From Echinicola sp. 20G (lineage in GTDB: Bacteria; Bacteroidota; Bacteroidia; Cytophagales; Cyclobacteriaceae): a stretch of 64,000 nt of DNA. Location of the stretch: NCBI RefSeq assembly GCF_015533855.1, contig NZ_AP024154.1, positions 437,001 through 501,000 on the forward strand, in the 5' to 3' direction. Made by a program: the position numbers and the translations under genes. Shown in pieces: positions 38,328 to 48,115 of the stretch (positions within the stretch are counted from its first letter, which is position 1; every line of letters starts with the position of its first letter). The notes below the pieces were generated by a model that worked only from the letters and a program-made list of their open reading frames with translations, was not told the DNA's origin and ran no database searches.

Positions 38328-39818
38328 ATGAACTTGTTTGAAGAAGTTGTATATAAAAATGCAGAGCTGAATACCAGAAGACACTTTCTCAAAAAATGCC
38401 TTTCGGGAATGGGAGGACTGGCACTTGGTTCACTCTTGGGAAGTTCATTGACTAGTTGTGGCAGCAATGATCCGACCGGCCAAATGGCTGACCTGAATAA
38501 CCCCATGAAAGCCTTGCCCAGCCATTTTATCCCCAAGGCCAAAAGGGTGATTTACCTGCACATGGCTGGAGCCCCATCACAGCTGGAGCTTTTCGACTTC
38601 AAACCTGAACTACAGAAACTCAACGGACTGGACTGTCCTCCTTCTCTTTTAGAAGGAAAAAGGTTTGCCTTTATTCAAGGTACCCCCCAAATGTTGGGCC
38701 CTCAATATCAGTTCAAACAATATGGTCAATCTGGTGCTTGGGTATCTGACCGCTTACCCTACTTTTCCCAAAGTGTAGATGATGTGAGCTTTCTAAAAGC
38801 CATGCACACCGATGAATTCAACCATGCTCCTGCGCAACTTTTGATGCAGACTGGCAGTGCGAGACTAGGCAAGCCAAGTATTGGTTCTTGGGTCACTTAT
38901 GGACTGGGATCTGAAAACCAAAACCTACCGGGATTTGTGGTTTTTGTATCAGGAGGAACCACCCCTAGTGCAGGTAAAAGTATATGGGGAAGTGGCTTTC
39001 TTCCAACTGTTTACCAAGGAGTACAATGCAGGTCCAAAGGTGACCCCGTACTCTATCTTTCTGATCCAAAGGGAGTCAGCAGGGAGTTGAGAGAAAAAAC
39101 CATTGACATCATCAATGACATTAACCGTCAGCAATATCAGGAAGTGGGCGATCCAGAAATCATGACCCGAATTTCCCAATATGAAATGGCTTTTAAAATG
39201 CAAATGTCTGTTCCCGAAACCATGGACATTTCGGATGAGCCGGAATACATCCACGAAATGTACGGCACAGAACCGGGTAAATCATCCTTTGCCAACAACT
39301 GCCTTTTGGCAAGAAGGTTGGCTGAAAAGGGTGTTCGTTTTATCCAGCTCTACCATTATGGTTGGGATTCCCACGGCTCCAACCAAAAAGAATCTCTCCA
39401 CCACGGCTTCAATGACCGCTGCCAAGAGGTGGACAAGCCCATGTCCGCGCTGCTACAAGACCTGAAGCAAAGAGGATTGTTAGATGACACCTTAGTGATC
39501 TGGGGCGGAGAGTTTGGCAGAACCCCCATGCGCGAAAACCGGGGTGGTAAAGAAATGAAATTTCAGGGCAGGGATCATCACTTAGAAGCCTTTACCATTT
39601 GGATGGCTGGTGGAGGTGTGAAGCCTGGCCTTTCCTTTGGTGAGACAGACGAAATTGGCTACTATGGAATTAAAGACCGTGTCCACGTGCATGACTTACA
39701 AGCTACCATACTTCACCTTTTAGGTATGGACCATGAAAAACTGACTTACCAATTTCAAGGTAGGGACTTTAGGCTTACTGATGTCCATGGAAATGTTTTC
39801 GAAAAAATCATTGCTTAA
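38328..39818 (+). CDS. DUF1501 Tat lipoprotein, alkaline-phosphatase-like fold (cassette A)
   Basis: A 496-residue DUF1501 protein. The N-terminus has a twin-arginine motif (TRRHFLKKC) followed by a lipobox-like LTSC, so it appears to be a Tat-exported lipoprotein. The family is related to the alkaline phosphatase/sulfatase superfamily. Conserved blocks are [45 protein letters not shown] and [17 protein letters not shown], whose Asp/His residues would form a metal site. A sulfatase Cys/Ser formylglycine motif is not seen. DUF1501 proteins nearly always accompany PSCyt-DUF1553 proteins. It is about 80 percent identical by eye to the cassette B copy over the stretches compared. Confidence 0.9.
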   Translation: MNLFEEVVYKNAELNTRRHFLKKCLSGMGGLALGSLLGSSLTSCGSNDPTGQMADLNNPMKALPSHFIPKAKRVIYLHMAGAPSQLELFDFKPELQKLNGLDCPPSLLEGKRFAFIQGTPQMLGPQYQFKQYGQSGAWVSDRLPYFSQSVDDVSFLKAMHTDEFNHAPAQLLMQTGSARLGKPSIGSWVTYGLGSENQNLPGFVVFVSGGTTPSAGKSIWGSGFLPTVYQGVQCRSKGDPVLYLSDPKGVSRELREKTIDIINDINRQQYQEVGDPEIMTRISQYEMAFKMQMSVPETMDISDEPEYIHEMYGTEPGKSSFANNCLLARRLAEKGVRFIQLYHYGWDSHGSNQKESLHHGFNDRCQEVDKPMSALLQDLKQRGLLDDTLVIWGGEFGRTPMRENRGGKEMKFQGRDHHLEAFTIWMAGGGVKPGLSFGETDEIGYYGIKDRVHVHDLQATILHLLGMDHEKLTYQFQGRDFRLTDVHGNVFEKIIA

Positions 39819-39914
39819 AAATTCATAACGAGAGTATTTTATACTTCGTCCCTTTTAAGACCTATATAAAAGAAAGTTTTCAAAAGAAAAAAACTTATAT
39901 TAACTATCGAAATC

Positions 39915-39946
39915 TTGACACTAGACGTACTGGTAATATATTTTTG
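39915..39946 (+). promoter_or_regulatory. Candidate Bacteroidota promoter for the Reg_prop-AraC gene
   Basis: TATTTTTG at 39939-39946 fits the -7 consensus TAnnTTTG, with TTG at 39915-39917 as a -33 element, 21 bp apart. It lies in the 272-bp gap before the regulator gene at 40091. No small gene is seen in this gap. Confidence 0.4.
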
Positions 39947-40090
39947 TTAAATTGCTACATCAATCTTTTTTGTAGTGCAAGTCACAGGCGTTTAATTTGG
40001 CAGAGTTGACAAAAGGCTTTTACCTTGGCAATCGTGACTCCACTTCAAAATCATGAGATTTGAAATGGCTTTTGCAAAGCCAAAATATAC

Positions 40091-43051
40091 ATGAGCAACA
40101 AGAAACAAATAACATCCTCTTCTCCCTTCAAAAAGACTGCGGTTCTTTCTGTGCTAAAATGGTGTTTTTGTTTATTCTTCCTTTTAAGTTTCACGGTCCA
40201 AGCTCAAAAACACCTGAACCTGTATCAATTGCCCCTGGAAGGCCTGAGCGATGTGGAAGTCCAATCCATTTATCAGGATCATTATGGTTTTCTTTGGTTT
40301 GGCACTGCCAATGGACTGAATCGATTTGATGGGCAAAAATACATTCATTTTTCATATCAGGATGGAGATGAAAGCAGCTTATCCAGCAATCAGGTGAATG
40401 CCATCATCGAAGATGAAAAAAACAACTTGTGGGTTGGGACAAAATATGGTCTCAACAAGTTTGACCGGAACACCAACACCTTTAAAAGGTACTTGCCAGC
40501 AACCAATGACTCAAGTTCCATTCCCGGAAAAAACATCAAAGTGCTGTTTCTTGACCAGTCCCAAAACCTTTGGATTGGAACCAATGAAGGACTTTCCCAA
40601 TATGATGCAAATAGTGATCAATTCATCAATTATTTTCATCAAGAAGGAAACCCAAATAGCTTGAGTGGCAACAGTGTCAATCAAATTATTCAGGACTCCA
40701 AAGGACGACTTTGGATAGGAACTAACTATTCGGGGGTTAGCCTTTTTGAACCCAAAAAGAATGTTTTCATCAATTTTAAGCATGAACCTTCCGACCACGA
40801 AAGTCTCAGTGGAAATACCATCATTTCCCTTTTTGAAGACAGCTATAAAAATATCTGGATAGGCACCATCAGAAATGGATTGAACAGATTTGATGAAAGC
40901 ACCCAAACTTTCAAACATTATACTCAAGGGAGTCACAGAGGAAGCCTTGCTACTAATTCCATCTATTCCATCACAGAAAATATGGATAGAAACCTGATTA
41001 TTGGTGGAATGCAAGGCGGAATGAGTATTTATAACCGAAACACGGATACCTTTGTCAGGTACAATACCAAGGGACAAATCAACCTTAAAGGAAACACTGC
41101 CAGCGTTCTTACTGACTTTATCACCAAGGAAAAACAAATCCTAATTGCTACCAGCAATGGCGGGGTAAACATCTACGACAACCACCCCAGTAATTTTAAA
41201 ACTTATCAACAAAACCCACTCAATGATCAGGGGTTGAGCATCGACCATGTCACAGCTTTATTGACTGATGAGAATGGACTGATTTGGGTCGGCACCAATG
41301 GCGGTGGGCTGAACCAATTTGACCCTGAAAGCGAGAAGTTTACCCACTTTCTTAAAAGCAACCAAAAGGGTTCATTAATGGATAACACCATCCTTTCCAT
41401 TTCAAAATTCAATGGTAAAGACATCTTACTACTCAACACCCAGTTGAACGGATTGGCCATCTACGACAGGTCCAATGGCCAGTTTGTCAATATCGATATC
41501 TCGCTTCCGGATACACAGGAAACTAATATCAAATCCATTGTAATCGACCAATTTAATAAAGTATGGATCAGCACTGCAGAACAACTTTTTGTATTGAAAG
41601 ATCTCAAGGCAAGTCCTGAAAAAATTATTCAGTTAAAAGGAGAAGGGGACGAAACCTTCTCAAGCTTACTGGAAAACAAGAATGGAAACTTACTGGCTGC
41701 CACCAACCTGGGCATCTACCAGATCGAAAATAAGTCAGCTTACCCTAGTTCCTTTTTGCCTTTCCCAAAGTCTCCCAATCAAACCTTTAACATAAGTGGA
41801 ATAACAGAAGACTCAAAAGGACAAATTTGGATTTTCACCCAGCAAGCGGGAATTTGGCGTTTGGAGGAGAAAAAATTCATCCAAATCCCAAGTGGATCCC
41901 TTGCCCAAAAACAAATCAGCAACTTGTTTTTCAGTGACGAGACCCTATGGATTACGGCAGACAATGGCTTATTTCGTTGCAAACTTAACAATGACTCCAT
42001 CGACATTGTCAATCACTATACGGCTACAGACGGTTTGCCCAATAGTGTTTTTTCCAGAGGAGCGGTGACCCAAAGTAAAGATGGACATTATTTCTTAGGG
42101 AGTTTGGGGGGCTTGAGTTCCTTTCACCCTGACAGCCTCCAGACCAACCCCAACATTCCTCCCATTGTGCTGACCAGTTTATCCATTGACAATAAAACAA
42201 TCCCTCAGGGAACCAAGGGGATTTTGGAAAGGGAAATCAACCAAATGGAACAGATCACACTTCCAGAAGGCAGCAATGATTTCAGTTTGTCCTTTGCCAG
42301 TCTGAACTATATCAAGCCTGAAAAAAACCAGTATGCGTATAAATTAGAAGGGATTGATGAAGACTGGACATATACTACCCATACCTCGGCCAACTATGTC
42401 GACCTACCACCTGGAAGTTATACCTTTACAGTCAAAGGCAGCAATAATGATGGTTTGTGGAATGAAAATGGCCGATCCATCAAAATCAAAGTCCCGGGAA
42501 ACCCCTATTTCAGCTCTTATTGGCTTATAGGTTTATTTGTTCTATTAGTCCTTTCAGGTGCATATATCTTTATCACCAAACAAAAGCTCTCTCAATCCAA
42601 CATTATTGTACCTCAAAAACACCCAGTTCCAAAACCAATTTTGGACGAAGGCGAAATAAGGTCACTTGAAAGCAAAGAAGAGTCATCAGATGATTTCTTT
42701 GAAAGGGCCAAAAACATTGTATTGGCCCACCTGCAAGAGGAAGATTTTGATGTGAATATGCTTAGCCGAGAGCTTGGAACAAGCCGTACCCAGCTCTATC
42801 GAAAATTCAAGGAAAACAATGGCGACACGGTGTCTTCCTTTATCAAAGAAATCAAACTCAACAAAGCCTACCAACTTTTAACCACCTGTCAATTTACTAT
42901 CACGGAAGTATACCAAATGTCCGGCTTCAAATCAGCTTCCCACTTCAGTAAATCCTTCCAAACAAGATTCGGACTATCCCCTTCTGAATTGATCTCCCAA
43001 CACAAAAGAAAATCCAAACAAATAGCGAATTCCTTCTCAAACCCTTCATAA
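40091..43051 (+). CDS. Reg_prop/Y_Y_Y sensor fused directly to AraC DNA-binding domain
   Basis: A 986-residue membrane regulator. A signal/anchor (about 18-38) precedes two seven-bladed Reg_prop propellers whose repeats read like DHYGFLWFGTANGLNRFDG, a Y_Y_Y immunoglobulin-like domain (about 700-800: YAYKLEGIDEDWTY, LPPGSYTFTVKGSNNDG), and one transmembrane helix (about 810-830). After a linker of only 50 or so residues comes an AraC helix-turn-helix (MLSRELGTSRTQLYRKF, QMSGFKSASHFSKSF). Hybrid two-component systems with this sensor normally have a kinase and a receiver before the AraC domain; both are absent, with no gap in the reading frame. It lies between the two redox cassettes in the same direction and probably controls them and susCD. 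Confidence 0.85.
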   Translation: MSNKKQITSSSPFKKTAVLSVLKWCFCLFFLLSFTVQAQKHLNLYQLPLEGLSDVEVQSIYQDHYGFLWFGTANGLNRFDGQKYIHFSYQDGDESSLSSNQVNAIIEDEKNNLWVGTKYGLNKFDRNTNTFKRYLPATNDSSSIPGKNIKVLFLDQSQNLWIGTNEGLSQYDANSDQFINYFHQEGNPNSLSGNSVNQIIQDSKGRLWIGTNYSGVSLFEPKKNVFINFKHEPSDHESLSGNTIISLFEDSYKNIWIGTIRNGLNRFDESTQTFKHYTQGSHRGSLATNSIYSITENMDRNLIIGGMQGGMSIYNRNTDTFVRYNTKGQINLKGNTASVLTDFITKEKQILIATSNGGVNIYDNHPSNFKTYQQNPLNDQGLSIDHVTALLTDENGLIWVGTNGGGLNQFDPESEKFTHFLKSNQKGSLMDNTILSISKFNGKDILLLNTQLNGLAIYDRSNGQFVNIDISLPDTQETNIKSIVIDQFNKVWISTAEQLFVLKDLKASPEKIIQLKGEGDETFSSLLENKNGNLLAATNLGIYQIENKSAYPSSFLPFPKSPNQTFNISGITEDSKGQIWIFTQQAGIWRLEEKKFIQIPSGSLAQKQISNLFFSDETLWITADNGLFRCKLNNDSIDIVNHYTATDGLPNSVFSRGAVTQSKDGHYFLGSLGGLSSFHPDSLQTNPNIPPIVLTSLSIDNKTIPQGTKGILEREINQMEQITLPEGSNDFSLSFASLNYIKPEKNQYAYKLEGIDEDWTYTTHTSANYVDLPPGSYTFTVKGSNNDGLWNENGRSIKIKVPGNPYFSSYWLIGLFVLLVLSGAYIFITKQKLSQSNIIVPQKHPVPKPILDEGEIRSLESKEESSDDFFERAKNIVLAHLQEEDFDVNMLSRELGTSRTQLYRKFKENNGDTVSSFIKEIKLNKAYQLLTTCQFTITEVYQMSGFKSASHFSKSFQTRFGLSPSELISQHKRKSKQIANSFSNPS

Positions 43052-43169
43052 AAGGACATTTGGAACAAATAAACAAGTGATTTGGGACGATAGGAAAAGC
43101 ATAAAAAAGGATAATTGGGCATATTTGTAGCATATGCTTTTTTAATAAAAGGCCATAGAGACATCAAAT

Positions 43170-44204
43170 ATGAACAGAAGACAATTTGCTAAATTCAGTG
43201 TTTTAGCATCGAGTGCTATAGCTTTTCCCAACATCAATTATGGCAAAGAAAGATCATCAAAAAACCCCATCATTGGCCATGGTGATTTTAAGTATAAGGT
43301 CTACCAAGACTGGGGAACCCAAAGTCCTTTAAAATATCCGGTCAAAGATTGCCATGAAATGGTTCAGGATAAAAAAGGCCGATTGATTTTACTTACCAAC
43401 GAAACCAAAAATAATGTTATCTTTTATAGTCGTTCAGGAAAGGTATTGAAAACTTGGGGGCATGATTTTCCCGGTGCTCACGGTCTGACTTTGCATCAGG
43501 AAGGTGAAGAGGAATTCTTGTACATCACTGATCATGACCGACATCAAGTTTTCAAGACTACTTTGGATGGAAAAATCCTCCTTACACTGGATTTCCCCAA
43601 AGAAACCGGTGTCTACGACAAACCTGAACAATATCGCCCCACAGAAACCGCTATTGGCCCTAACGGGGACATATATGTAACTGATGGTTATGGTCAAAGT
43701 TACGTGATACAATATTCGTCCAAGGGGGAGTACATCAGGCACTTTGGCGGACGTGGAAATGAAGAGAACCAACTAAAGCAAGCCCATGGAATTTGCTTGG
43801 ACACCAGAAATCCGGATAACCTGGAATTGCTGGTTACCTCACGAGGTGCTAAGGAATTCAAAAGATTTACCTTAGACGGCAAATACCTAGCAACCATCAA
43901 AACACCTGGCTGTGCCATTAACCGTGGAGTGATCAAGGGAAAAAACCTTTACTTCTCCGTGCTGGAGACTAAGACCCCTTGGGCCTATGACGGGATGGTC
44001 ATTGTACTCAATGAAAACAACGAAATTGTTTCTGCTCCTGGAGGATCAGCGCCAAAGTACATCGATGGTATGCTTCAGAATATGGTCTCGGATAACATAA
44101 GCTTTATGAATCCACATGATGTTTGCATAGATGAGGATGAAAACATCTATGTACCTCAGTGGCTTTCTGGAAGAACCTATCCTGTCAAGCTAGAAAGAGT
44201 CTAA
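43170..44204 (+). CDS. Tat-exported NHL-like six-bladed propeller (cassette B)
   Basis: A 344-residue paralogue of the cassette A propeller, with a shorter Tat signal (MNRRQFAKFSVLASSAIAF). All conserved blocks are kept: DCHEMVQDKKGRLILLTNET, FPGAHGLTLHQEG, YITDHDRHQVFKTTLDGKI, KQAHGICLDTR and NPHDVCIDEDENIYVPQW. Blade loops carrying surface residues differ from copy A, for example around LETKTPWAYDG. It is followed after 22 bp by the cassette B cytochrome gene. The gap upstream (43052-43169) holds GCATAT/ATATGC inverted arms (43119-43137) and probably its promoter. Function unknown. Confidence 0.85.
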   Translation: MNRRQFAKFSVLASSAIAFPNINYGKERSSKNPIIGHGDFKYKVYQDWGTQSPLKYPVKDCHEMVQDKKGRLILLTNETKNNVIFYSRSGKVLKTWGHDFPGAHGLTLHQEGEEEFLYITDHDRHQVFKTTLDGKILLTLDFPKETGVYDKPEQYRPTETAIGPNGDIYVTDGYGQSYVIQYSSKGEYIRHFGGRGNEENQLKQAHGICLDTRNPDNLELLVTSRGAKEFKRFTLDGKYLATIKTPGCAINRGVIKGKNLYFSVLETKTPWAYDGMVIVLNENNEIVSAPGGSAPKYIDGMLQNMVSDNISFMNPHDVCIDEDENIYVPQWLSGRTYPVKLERV

Positions 44205-44226
44205 CGAAAATGCGAAATAACCTTTA

Positions 44227-46542
44227 ATGAATGGTCTAATGATGACACGATATTTAATCTTTTTTTTAAGCATCTTTACGGTGGGAATATTGACCTTTTT
44301 TTCTTGCAACAATCAAGAAGAAAAAGTTGATTTTAATGCTGAAGTCCGCCCTATCCTAAACAGCAAGTGTATTACTTGCCATGGAGGGGTAAAACAATCT
44401 GGTGACTTTAGTTTGCTTTTTGAATCTGAAGCTTTGGCAGCCACTAAATCCGGACACCCTGCCATCATTCCAGGTGATGCAGAAGGAAGCGAGATGATCA
44501 AAAGGATTTTGGAGGATGATCCTGAACAGCGTATGCCACCAGAAGGCCCATCGCTTAGCAAAGATGAAGTCAATATCCTAAAAAAATGGATCAATCAAGG
44601 TGCGAAGTGGGAAGACCATTGGTCATTTGTCGCACCAGAAAAACCCGAATTGCCACAAGCTGACCTTCAAGAATGGGAAGAAAATCCAATTGATCATTTT
44701 GTATTGGATAAAATAGAAGAGAAAGGACTTTCTCCATCTCCACAGGCTGATGCCAACACTTTGGCAAGAAGGCTGTCCCTTGACATTATTGGGCTTCCGC
44801 CTACTCCAGAGATGGTCCAAAAACTAAATAGTGACCCTTCTCTGAAGAATTATGAAAGCTTGGTGGATGAACTTTTGGATGCTCCCCAATTTGGAGAAAA
44901 ATGGGCTTCCATGTGGTTGGATTTGGCCCGGTATGCTGACTCCAAGGGCTATGAAAAAGACCTCCACCGTGATATGTGGAAATACAGAGATTGGGTCATT
45001 AAAGCCTTTAATCAGGACATGCCTTTTGATCAGTTTACCATAGAACAGTTGGCCGGAGACTTATTGCCCAACCCAAGCAAAGACCAATTGATCGCTACAG
45101 GCTTCCACAGAAACACCATGACCAATGATGAAGGGGGGACCGATGATGAGGAGTTCCGTGTTGCTGCAGTTTTGGACAGGGTAAACACTACCTGGGAAGT
45201 TTGGCAAGGCATCACCTTTGCCTGTGTCCAATGCCATAGTCACCCCTATGACCCCATTAAACATGATGAATACTATGAGTTTTATGCCTTTTTCAACAAC
45301 ACCGCTGATGAGGACAGTTATCCCGTAGAGAAACCTGTTATACCAGTGTATACCGAGGTGGATAACCAGAAAAGGGAAGAACTTCTCAATTGGATAGACT
45401 CTGTCAAATCCAACAAAGTGAATTACAGGTTCGCCTCAACCATCAAAGAAAAAGAAGCGGAACTCAATGAGATCAAGCAATACACCTTGCCAGTTATGCA
45501 GGAACTTCCCGAGGAGGAAAGAAGGAAAACTTTTGTTTTCGAAAGAGGTAACTGGACTACCCATGGGAAGGAAGTGACCCCAGGTGTCCCTGGCTCCATG
45601 CCCAATTTGGAATCCAATACCAAACCTGACAGGCTTTCCATGGCGAAATGGTTGGTTAGTGAAGAAAACCCATTGACTGCTAGGGTGATGGTCAACAGGA
45701 TCTGGGGACAGTTATTTGGAAAAGGCCTCGTAGAAACCCAAGAGGATTTCGGTTCTCAGGGAATTGAGCCTACCCACCCCGAGTTATTGGACTGGTTGGC
45801 CATCGAATGGATGCAAAAAGACCAGTGGCACCTAAAAGCATTGATCAAAAGGATCGTCATGTCAGCCACCTATAGACAATCCTCAGAGGTAAGCCCGAAA
45901 ACCCTTAAAATAGACGCTGCCAATGACTATTTATCCAGGGCACCAAGGGTAAGGTTATCTGCTGAGCAAGTCAGGGATCAGGCTTTGGCGGTCAGTGGTT
46001 TATTGAGCGATAAAATGTACGGGCCATCCGTAATGCCTTATCAGCCAGAAGGTATCTGGCAAGCCGTATACAATGGTAGTTCCTGGGAAAAAAGTAAAGG
46101 AGAAGACCAATACAGAAGAGCCGTCTACACTTACTTGCGAAGGACCAGCCCATACCCATCCATGACGGCTTTTGATGGGCCTAGCCGAGAGTTTTGTGTC
46201 AATCGAAGAATCGACACCAATACACCACTACAAGCCTTGGTTACCCTAAATGATGCGGTATTTGTAGAAGCAGCACAAGAGGTTGCCAAAAAGATGCAAG
46301 CTGCCGCAGATCAGACCAAAGATCAAATTATTTATGGCTATGAACTTGCGCTTTTCCAATCTCCATCAGAAGAAGACATGAAAATCTTGATGGAACTGTA
46401 TACCAATGCCCATTCGCATTTTGAGACTACTGGGAAAGGCCTGGAAAACATGGACAATAAAACCACTGACCCAGCATTGAACTCGCTTACCGTAGTGGCC
46501 AATGCCATATTGAATTTGGATAAGTTCATCACTAAAAACTAA
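44227..46542 (+). CDS. PSCyt1-DUF1549-DUF1553 c-haem lipoprotein (cassette B)
   Basis: A 771-residue paralogue of the cassette A cytochrome, with lipobox FFSC (Cys27), haem motif Cys48-Ile-Thr-Cys51-His52 in KCITCHGG, and the second motif [18 protein letters not shown] in DUF1549. The DUF1553 part is complete ([53 protein letters not shown]). The copies differ most between about residues 360 and 430, a linker between DUF1549 and DUF1553. Two methionine codons 12 and 15 bp downstream are alternative starts. It is followed after 20 bp by the DUF1501 gene. It is expected to need periplasmic cytochrome c maturation. Confidence 0.9.
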   Translation: MNGLMMTRYLIFFLSIFTVGILTFFSCNNQEEKVDFNAEVRPILNSKCITCHGGVKQSGDFSLLFESEALAATKSGHPAIIPGDAEGSEMIKRILEDDPEQRMPPEGPSLSKDEVNILKKWINQGAKWEDHWSFVAPEKPELPQADLQEWEENPIDHFVLDKIEEKGLSPSPQADANTLARRLSLDIIGLPPTPEMVQKLNSDPSLKNYESLVDELLDAPQFGEKWASMWLDLARYADSKGYEKDLHRDMWKYRDWVIKAFNQDMPFDQFTIEQLAGDLLPNPSKDQLIATGFHRNTMTNDEGGTDDEEFRVAAVLDRVNTTWEVWQGITFACVQCHSHPYDPIKHDEYYEFYAFFNNTADEDSYPVEKPVIPVYTEVDNQKREELLNWIDSVKSNKVNYRFASTIKEKEAELNEIKQYTLPVMQELPEEERRKTFVFERGNWTTHGKEVTPGVPGSMPNLESNTKPDRLSMAKWLVSEENPLTARVMVNRIWGQLFGKGLVETQEDFGSQGIEPTHPELLDWLAIEWMQKDQWHLKALIKRIVMSATYRQSSEVSPKTLKIDAANDYLSRAPRVRLSAEQVRDQALAVSGLLSDKMYGPSVMPYQPEGIWQAVYNGSSWEKSKGEDQYRRAVYTYLRRTSPYPSMTAFDGPSREFCVNRRIDTNTPLQALVTLNDAVFVEAAQEVAKKMQAAADQTKDQIIYGYELALFQSPSEEDMKILMELYTNAHSHFETTGKGLENMDNKTTDPALNSLTVVANAILNLDKFITKN

Positions 46543-46562
46543 ACTCGCTAACAACTGATATC

Positions 46563-48056
46563 ATGAATATATTTGAGGAAGAACAATATAGACAGGCCGA
46601 ACTCAATACCCGCCGGCAATTCCTAAGGAAATGCATCTCAGGAATGGGAGGAATTGCTTTAGGCTCCTTAATGGGTAGCGCCCTGACCAGCTGTGGAAGC
46701 GATTCCAGCAGCTCAGGACTGGTCAGAAGCAGTGATAATCCGATGGGTGCCCTTCCTTCCCACTTTTTACCCAAAGCCAAAAGGGTTATTTACCTCCACA
46801 TGGCAGGAGCTCCTTCCCAGTTGGAATTATTTGATTACAAGCCTGAACTTCAAAAACTGGACGGTCTGGATTGTCCTCCATCTCTTTTGGAAGGAAAAAG
46901 ATTTGCCTTTATCAAAGGCACTCCTAAGATGCTTGGCCCTCAATTTAATTTTGCCCAGCACGGTCAATCCGGGGCTTGGATGTCTGATCGCCTTCCCCAC
47001 CTTTCCAGCTGTGTGGATGATATGACCTTCCTCAAGGCCATGCACACCAATGAATTCAACCATGCTCCTGCCCAGCTGCTGCTCCAAACCGGTAGTGCCA
47101 GATTGGGTAAGCCCAGTATGGGTTCATGGGTCACTTATGGACTAGGTTCTGAAAACCAAAACCTTCCTGGGTTTATGGTCTTGGTATCTGGAGGAAAAAC
47201 CCCTAGTGCCGGTAAGAGTATCTGGGGCAGTGGCTTCTTACCTACCGTCTATCAAGGGGTACAATGCCGCTCCAAAGGTGATCCCGTGCTTTATCTTTCT
47301 GATCCAAAAGGGATGAGCAAGGCTTTGCGCGAGCAGTCCATCCAAGCCATCAACAAGCTCAACCAAAAGCAATTCGAGGAAATCGGAGATCCTGAAATCA
47401 TGACCCGAATTTCCCAATATGAAATGGCCTTTAAGATGCAAACCTCTGTCCCGGAAACCATGGATATCAAGGACGAACCAGAATACATCCATAAAATGTA
47501 TGGTACCCAACCTGGCCAATCCTCCTTTGCCAACAACTGCCTTTTGGCTAGGAGGCTGGCAGAAAAAGGGGTTCGCTTTATCCAGCTTTACCACTGGGGA
47601 TGGGATGCCCATGGAGCTGCTAAGAGTGAAGCAATCAACCATGGGTTCAAAGAACGCTGCCATGAAGTAGATCAACCCATTGCTGCCCTGCTGAAAGACC
47701 TCAAACAAAGAGGCCTTTTGGATGACACCTTGGTGGTATGGGGTGGAGAATTTGGCAGAACACCGATGAGGGAAAACCGAGGTGGCAAAGAAATGAAATT
47801 CGTTGGTCGTGACCATCACTTGGAGGCTTTCACTACTTGGATGGCCGGTGGCGGTATCAAACCAGGCATGACCTATGGTGAAACCGATGAGATTGGCTAT
47901 TATGGAATCAAAGACCGTGTCCATGTCCACGACCTTCAAGCGACCATCCTGCATCAGTTGGGATTGAACCATGAAAAGCTCACCTACCATTTCCAAGGTC
48001 GGGACTTTAGGCTGACCGATGTTCATGGAGAAGTGGTGAAAAAAATCATTGCCTAA
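46563..48056 (+). CDS. DUF1501 Tat lipoprotein (cassette B)
   Basis: A 497-residue DUF1501 protein very close to the cassette A copy. The twin-arginine motif TRRQFLRKC and lipobox LTSC are kept, as are [45 protein letters not shown] and [17 protein letters not shown]. Differences cluster at the mature N-terminus (serine-rich SDSSSSGL) and near the [12 protein letters not shown] loop. Both copies look intact and under selection, so they may act on different substrates or be used at different times. It ends 59 bp before the DUF2231-cytochrome gene. Confidence 0.9.
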   Translation: MNIFEEEQYRQAELNTRRQFLRKCISGMGGIALGSLMGSALTSCGSDSSSSGLVRSSDNPMGALPSHFLPKAKRVIYLHMAGAPSQLELFDYKPELQKLDGLDCPPSLLEGKRFAFIKGTPKMLGPQFNFAQHGQSGAWMSDRLPHLSSCVDDMTFLKAMHTNEFNHAPAQLLLQTGSARLGKPSMGSWVTYGLGSENQNLPGFMVLVSGGKTPSAGKSIWGSGFLPTVYQGVQCRSKGDPVLYLSDPKGMSKALREQSIQAINKLNQKQFEEIGDPEIMTRISQYEMAFKMQTSVPETMDIKDEPEYIHKMYGTQPGQSSFANNCLLARRLAEKGVRFIQLYHWGWDAHGAAKSEAINHGFKERCHEVDQPIAALLKDLKQRGLLDDTLVVWGGEFGRTPMRENRGGKEMKFVGRDHHLEAFTTWMAGGGIKPGMTYGETDEIGYYGIKDRVHVHDLQATILHQLGLNHEKLTYHFQGRDFRLTDVHGEVVKKIIA

Positions 48057-48115
48057 TTGAACTATAATGACCATGAATAGTATCTTCATCTACTGATAAC
48101 AATATTCCCTTAAGC

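Noticed and set aside
38328..39818. DUF1501 protein as a true sulfatase
   Set aside because: It shares the broad fold family but lacks the C/S-x-P-x-R formylglycine motif, and no maturation enzyme is nearby.
40091..43051. Classical hybrid two-component system
   Set aside because: No HisKA, HATPase or receiver motif lies between the membrane helix and the AraC domain.
47238..48089. Minus-strand 283-residue frame in the DUF1501 gene
   Set aside because: Antisense shadow; the plus strand carries the family motifs without interruption.
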